From contig VXAI01000178.1 of NCBI GenBank assembly GCA_013399305.1, positions 559,953 through 623,952 on the forward strand: a stretch of DNA of 64,000 nucleotides. The letters run 5' to 3'. Both the position numbers and the translations under genes were made by a program. Positions 58,201 to 64,000 of this stretch are shown one piece after another. The stretch's first letter is position 1; every line of letters begins with the position of its first letter. The notes under the pieces are model-generated. The model ran no database searches. It was not told the DNA's origin and was given only the letters and a program-made list of their open reading frames with translations. Origin of the DNA: Rostratula benghalensis (taxonomy: Eukaryota > Chordata > Aves > Charadriiformes > Rostratulidae).

Positions 58201-61122
58201 GAAGCAATATCTCTAGCAGGAATTACAAAGTTTTTCCAAAAAAACTTCACAATCCTGGACCTCCCAAGAATCAGAACCAACAAAATATCTTACTGTAGTG
58301 ACAGATCTAACAATCAAATATATTGCTTTCAAAGAGGAGTGAGCTTGTGGTTCATAGATTCCATGGAAAGTCAAATGATGTAGGACTTCTCTTCTGAATA
58401 AGCTTCCCGTGAAGAATTGTGAACAAGCCAATCTCTGTTCTCAGTCCCCCAGCAGAAGAGTAGTTTGAAACCCGTGCAATTTTAGTTGTCTCTGATTCCA
58501 TCATATTTTCCAGCCTCTTTCTGTACATCATGATTTCTGGCTCTGCTATTTAATGCAGGTATTGAAAGGGGACGTAACAATCTGGCTGCTTATTGCCTTG
58601 GGTCTGTAAAGAGCTATCAGTAACTTAAGTATCTTCTTTCTCTTTGATGCAGCCTTTGGGATGAAGTCTGGTTCATTGTTGGTTGATGAGTTACCTCCAT
58701 TAGGTCCATTATGGTGCAGGACTATTGAAATATTTAGTTTTTGCAGAAGATTCTAATTAGAAGACACTTCATTTTAATTAAGGCAATCAACAAACAAACA
58801 CAATGTGAAGAAAAATACAGCTAAAGAAAAAAAGATTCTTGATATACTTATGAAATCCCATACTCTACACAACCCACCAGCCCAAATCTTTGTGAAACCA
58901 TTTCATATTTGGCTTAGCAACTTCACTTTGGCTTAACAACTTCACTAGGCACAAAGCAAAAATTAATTGGCTTCTACAGTTTTATTCATTTGCTAGTTTG
59001 TAGATCATGACAGGAAGTTCATTTGCTGAGCAATGGAGATCTGGCAAATGAAAGACCTGCTTCTTTGCTGCCTTGGTGAAATGCTAGTGCTTTTCCAGCT
59101 TGGGAGAGTGTAAACAGCTTGACAGTCACCATTTCTGCTGACACTCCAGGAACTGAACAAGTGGCCTCTAGAACTTAACCCAGGAATTTCTACAAGATGA
59201 GCTCATGCTCCCCAGGTAGAATTCTAATGAACGCACATTCTCCGAGCATCAGACCTCAATAAAGAGGTATATGACACACTTATGAAAAAGATATCAGAGG
59301 GGGAAATGGTGAAAGGGGACGATGAGCAACATTTTCCTTTGCCTTGCAACATTTAGGGGACTAAACTAGTGCTGTGTTGGAGGTGCACAAGTGCTTTCTC
59401 TGTGTAAAGGAGATGAAGAACAGGTCCAGTGTCATAAACGAACAAGTAATTAATCGGCTCAGAGTGTTTTATGTAAGCATTAAAGTTTTAAGTGCTTCGT
59501 ATTTGTAGGGCTTTTTATTCCTGGATATTCCTTCCAAACCTGTTGAGAGACATGAAGCAAATTTCTGGAAAGCTTCCCTAGATTTTCTTCATGTAGAGCA
59601 AACCTTGTTGTGTGTCTGCTTGGCTTCAGTATCCCAAAGATCCTGTGCTGTAGCAGCATGAAAGGTGACTGGACTCCAACAACCTGGCATGTTTGTTTAA
59701 GGTTTGGGACATCTGACTTGACTTAGTTTTTATTCATCACTCCCAACAGGTTACACCCACCTCTTGCATTACACACCCTGTATAGGCCAATATTGCTTTT
59801 AAAATTAACTTTCTAAAAGACATATAGAATGTGTTTTCACTTTCCCTTTTCTCCAGTGACACTCATCAGACATAGGCTGGCGTGCCTAAACCTCTTGGGG
59901 CCAGAGAGTTATGTGAGAAAACCCCAAAATGAGTAAGCCTAAGCCCACCCAAAGAGTGAAGACAGATATTTATCTCCTGCTGGACTGAGGTGAAGTGAAA
60001 GCCAGTCGACCAAAATGAATTACAACTTAATTTGGTCTGAGAGGTTTATCAAAAAGCAAAGATAGAACTGAGGCTGTAGCTCTGAGATGAAGGCTACAGA
60101 CATGGCTATCAATGACAGAAGTAGTAAAAATAGCTGTGTTTTCCAGATTAAATGGAGCAGTCACTGCCTAAAAAGGTGAGAGCCTTGAATCAATTGCCTG
60201 AGTAGAAGTATCTGTAGTGCTTTACTGTACTTGACTTGGCCTTCAGCATCCAATTTCTGCCCCTTCATCTGCCTGTGTACTATGACTACATCCCTACTCC
60301 CTGCTGGGATGAAACGTCACTGTACACTCCTCTACCTTCCCTCATTGCTATAAAAGGAAAATGAGGACACAGACATCACAAAGCACAATGGGTGGACCAG
60401 GACTTACTTTAGGTCACACCTTGGAGTGTGCCAGTCTTTCATTTTAGGTGTGACTTGGGTGACCAGTTTAGTAACTTTCAAGAGAAAGACCTGTTATTAA
60501 ACTTTCAAAAGTTAATAAATATCTTTATTAGGGTTGCTTTTGGCTTTATGTTTATGCATTATTATTAAATCTTTTATTATCAGAGACTTTCCTTCCTTGC
60601 TCCCAGGATTTCTGACTCAACCAGCCAGCTGGATTGATTTAGATACCTGGTTGGTCAGTGAAGATTTTTATTAGTAAAATACTAATGGTTTTTTTAACTC
60701 TGTTTTTTTTTTTTTTTGCAGGAACTAGTGTTCAGAGTTTGAAACATGGAAAGAAAATAATTTCACGTTGCAGCTACTGAGAAGTTGAATTTTGTCCACT
60801 TCTATGCCCAGAATTCTGATATGTTGATGTGTAAGCGACTTTAAACCTTTTTCTTTCAAAGCTGGAGTCTTGCTAAAGACTCATAATCTACTTTGCAGAA
60901 GTACCAAGAACTCCCAGCAGTTGTTGAAGTCAGGTGGAGATGTTACTGAAATGGTGCTGAACAATGAGAAAGCTTCTGGAAAGTCAAGCAGAAAGAATCA
61001 AACCAGTCTCCTCCAAATACAAGTACCTCAACTAGAGAGTCTAGTTCTATCGGGATCTCTCTCCAGATAAAGGAGAGACACACAGTCCTCCAAATCAATC
61101 CAACCCAGGCTGTAGAGACTCT
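55276..61122. other. Unique non-coding stretch
   Basis: No recognised transposon. It contains an A16 run at 56323-56338, a 19-base tandem duplication with one mismatch at 58909-58927 and 58928-58946 (TTGGCTTAGCAACTTCACT), and the splice-acceptor-like configuration at 60680-60721. Frames of 60-79 codons have no recognised domains. Confidence 0.5.
60722..60830 (+). other. Possible non-coding exon between strong splice signals
   Basis: Upstream are a near-perfect branch point (TACTAAT, 60680-60686) and a T-rich tract of about 30 bases ending GCAG at 60721, 36 bases beyond the branch A. GTAAGC follows at 60831. All three forward frames of the 109 bases contain stops, so it could only be a UTR or lncRNA exon, or chance. 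Confidence 0.25.
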
Positions 61123-61260
61123 CATAGAATCATAGAATGGTCCAGGCCATCAGGGACCTCCAAAAGTCATCTAGTCTGGCCTCTCTGCAGTCAGTAGGGA
61201 CACCCCCAACTAGACCAGGTTGTTCAGGGCCTCATCAAGGCTCACTTTGAATATCTCCAG
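61123..61260 (-). mobile_element. CR1 LINE, short 3' end, variant subfamily
   Basis: CATAGAATCATAGAATGGTC, then 'caaaagtcatctagtctggc', 'cccaactagaccaggttgtt', 'cagggcctcatcaaggctca' and 'tgaatatctccag'. The 'catcagggacctc' and 'ctctctgcagtcagtaggg' segments mark a subfamily different from the 53.0-kb copy. Confidence 0.93.
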
Positions 61261-64000
61261 GTAAATTGAACTCAACACAACTTTGGAAAGCCTACCAGAT
61301 TCCTAATTTCAATAAATCAGTCCAGGGTGGGTTAATTCAGGTCATAGTACCTCAATCCTGCCTCCATACCACATGGAAAGTTGAGTCTTTTTCTTTTCCT
61401 TTTGCCTTAGTTTTCTACTACATAATGCTGTATCCTCATTTACCACAGGAACTGTAAAGATATTGTCTTTGAGGCTTCTTAAACTGCTGTGATAGTGCCT
61501 ATGTTAAGTAAAGGCTGCCTGCTTCCAAGCAGATTTTGAGTGGTGCACTATGAAAGGAGCATGGGACGTGTTGCACATGAAGAAAAGAGTGAGGTTGATA
61601 CTTATCTTGAATAACACTCTTTTAAAGTAGCTCACATGGATGTCTCACACATAACCCAGCAAATGAGTACTAGCATCTAATATCTAAGTTGTCCCATTCC
61701 TATTATTTAGGATTATATCTGTGTCCTGTTCACTTTGACTCTAAATTGTAGCTGACAGCTGTGTCACAGCTCCCTAATGACAAGCCATGAGGAACTCCTT
61801 ATTCAATGATATGTATATTTCCATTCCAGCTGAGCCAGAAAAATTCCTCACACCTTCAAAATTAGTACTGACAATCATACTTTCCTAACATATTTTCTTC
61901 CCTTTATCAGCATATGAACCCCTTGCCCTGGGAGAGTGTTTGGCTGTTTACTACTGATTACATAATATCGCTGAAGGAAGGTTTTGGTTGGTTTTTTTTC
62001 TTTTATCTTGGTGATGGCATTATCTCTTGACCATTGTTGTGCAGAAAAGGTGTCTGTTAAAGGCATATTGTTACTGTAGAGCTGAACGAAAGTGACAGTT
62101 CTCACCCTGGAAAAAGTCCCACTGAGCAAATGATTATATTCTGAAAATAGCTTTCAGGAACTCACCGTCTAATGGATTACGCAGCATTTTAAACAGAATC
62201 CTTTTCATAAGAAAGCGAGCTCCAGTAAATTCAGCTGCTGCCTCTTCCTTTTAAGTTTATTCTAAAGCAAACTCTCTGCTGCAGGCATCAGTATTCCTGG
62301 GGACTGCCTCATGCAGGGGTTCAGACGCTGCTTTGGGGAGATAAAGTTCCTGAAGCCATGGTCTCTGATACAAGCAAGCCTTTTTACATTACATAGCTGG
62401 TACAGAAGAGCTGATCTTGGGTGTAGTAATACGTCCAAGAATAGCTTGCAGAGGATGGGAGGAGTGTAAAGCTGGCAAAAATGCCTTTTATGCCAGTCAT
62501 CCTCTATTGCTGTGTTAGCAAGGGACATGTTAGTAGACATGCCAGACTCAGGAGACTTACTTGTGGCTGTATCTCAATGAACCTTTAGTATTCTAGAGCA
62601 AAAGAGAGAGTTTCAGCAGGCTTGGGATCCATGGATGTACTAGCACAGACTTAAGGAATAGTTAGGTCCATCATTTTTTTCGCCACATCATCCTACTTGC
62701 ATCTGCTGCTATAAGCAGAATATCTATTTGAGAAAATTAAGATCGTAAGTTTTCATATTAGGCATTCAACATATTGACTGGAAAAATCTTGTTCAAGTCA
62801 TTTAAAGTCCTTAGTGCCTCAGTCTTACTCACTGATCACACTTCCTTTTCCTCCTATCTTCTGGGAGGATGTGGACAATGCTGCCCAGACTGGTAACAAG
62901 AAGTGGAAGTGCTCTGATTTTCATGTCAGCAGACAGGGGTGACCCTATTTGATAGGCAGATTAATTCCATTTCTCAAGCACTTCTTGACAGCCTCTCAAC
63001 CTCCACCAGAGAGTGAATATATTGTATGTTCCCCTGTGATTTGTAAAGGGTTTGGAGACGGGTTTGGGTAGTCTTAGCATATAATCTGGGTGTTGCTCTA
63101 TGTGTCTTTAGCTTCCAGCTTCTCCAGTTCGATCCTTGAGGAGGCAATCAAGATGGTGAGAGCCACAGTAGAACACTTGAAGTCTCTGTCAGATTAATGG
63201 CTTGTTTAATTCACTTTGGTCTAAAGCATCTAAGCATAGACAGGGTTTTACAGTATCCCACCCATGTTGGCATAGTCTTCCATGGCAGTTAAATAGCTGC
63301 GCTTGAAGCCAGGTTTTCTTCAAACATCATCTGTAATTATTTTGTAGGAGTTCTCTGTTGCCTGAAAGATCCTCTCTCATTCTTCCTTTTTTTTTTTTTT
63401 TTAACACCCTCTCCTCTTTTCCTGACATATTGTGTGTAATGGATGCAGCCCAGACCAGAACAGGAAGCCCCTTTTTACATGTCTCCAGCCAGACTTAGCA
63501 TAACCCCCCTCCCCCCATCGGATTGGAAGAGGTTGGATCCCCCACGCGGATGTATTAATCACGTTATGAAGGGAAAGCTCTATATTGCTGTGACATACAA
63601 TACAAAGGAACCTTGGCACCTCAGGAAGTGGGAAGGCAGTTTTGGCAACAGCCTTGGTAAAAACAAGTCACATTGCTGTCTGCAGCTCAACCTCATACCC
63701 AGACAGTGAAGACCTGAAATCATATCTGTATTTGTCTGGCTAGAGCTTCAGGCACGCAGTCTATTTGACGTGGATGAAGTTAGAGGCACGGCTAACAAGC
63801 AGCTGCTTAGGACGTGCTCGCCTCGATTCTTCTGGCATTTCCAAAGGCTTACTGCGTCAACCCTGCTGGTTTCAAAGAAGGGATCTCCAGCTTATGACAA
63901 TCCAAGAGAAATGAGGGTTAAAACTTGTGAACCAGATGCTCAGAATTTTAGAAATGCAAAGCTGTCGGTATTAGATACTCGTTATCTTATGACTTCTCCC
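61261..64000. other. Unique non-coding stretch to window end
   Basis: No recognised gene or transposon. T16 at 63387-63402 and C-rich words at about 63506-63518. The last 500 bases hold more CpG than average (for example CCACGCGGATG at 63542 and GTGCTCGCCTCGATT near 63813) but no gene structure that I can identify. Confidence 0.5.

Noticed and set aside
1..64000. Bacterial-style operons, CRISPR arrays, phage or integrated viral genes
   Set aside because: No dense coding, ribosome-binding sites, spacer-repeat arrays or recognisable viral proteins. Composition and CR1 content point to vertebrate nuclear DNA.

Overview
This window reads as non-coding nuclear DNA of a vertebrate, almost certainly a bird. 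The main evidence is a set of about fifteen fragments of the CR1 non-LTR retrotransposon. Most are short 3' ends (about 100-400 bases) that finish in, or on the minus strand begin with, the octamer-like CR1 terminal repeat ATTCTATGATTCT. The base composition is AT-rich, CpG is scarce, and there are no Alu- or L1-like elements. I found no bacterial-style gene, no operon, no CRISPR array and no convincing protein-coding exon. The longest open frames are translations of microsatellites, CR1 antisense, or chance frames in unique sequence. The window is best read as intergenic or deep intronic sequence; I cannot name the locus or the neighbouring genes.

Layout. 0-18 kb is mostly unique sequence with one CR1 3' end (about 1.9-2.15 kb), a 190-base (GGAAA)n tract that appears to grow out of a CR1 stub (5.4-5.6 kb), two possible decayed tRNA-derived SINE heads (7.0 and 11.3 kb) and a purine microsatellite holding a 50-N assembly gap (12.9-13.1 kb). 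18-24 kb holds four CR1 copies in mixed orientation. 24-31 kb is a long stretch without recognised repeats. 31-40 kb holds further CR1 copies, including an internal ORF2 piece next to an inverted downstream piece (34.4-34.9 kb), an older CR1, a G-quadruplex motif (38.4 kb) and a 400-base minus-strand CR1 (39.2 kb). 41.0-41.5 kb is a compact G-rich island with a quadruplex motif, a near-consensus CTCF site and an E-box beside a GTAAG donor. 41.5-50.8 kb is again free of recognised repeats. 50.8-64 kb holds a CR1 end, a CpG-enriched segment (51.8-52.2 kb), two more CR1 pieces, a pure (GGAGA)n tract (55.15-55.25 kb) and a textbook splice-acceptor configuration at 60.7 kb.

There are no genes here that visibly work together. 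Any function would be regulatory or in non-coding transcripts. The best candidates are the 41 kb island, the 51.8 kb CpG-rich segment and the possible non-coding exon at 60.7 kb. Family assignments come from remembered CR1 and tRNA-SINE consensus features, not from a database search. Element boundaries are accurate to roughly 10-20 bases.
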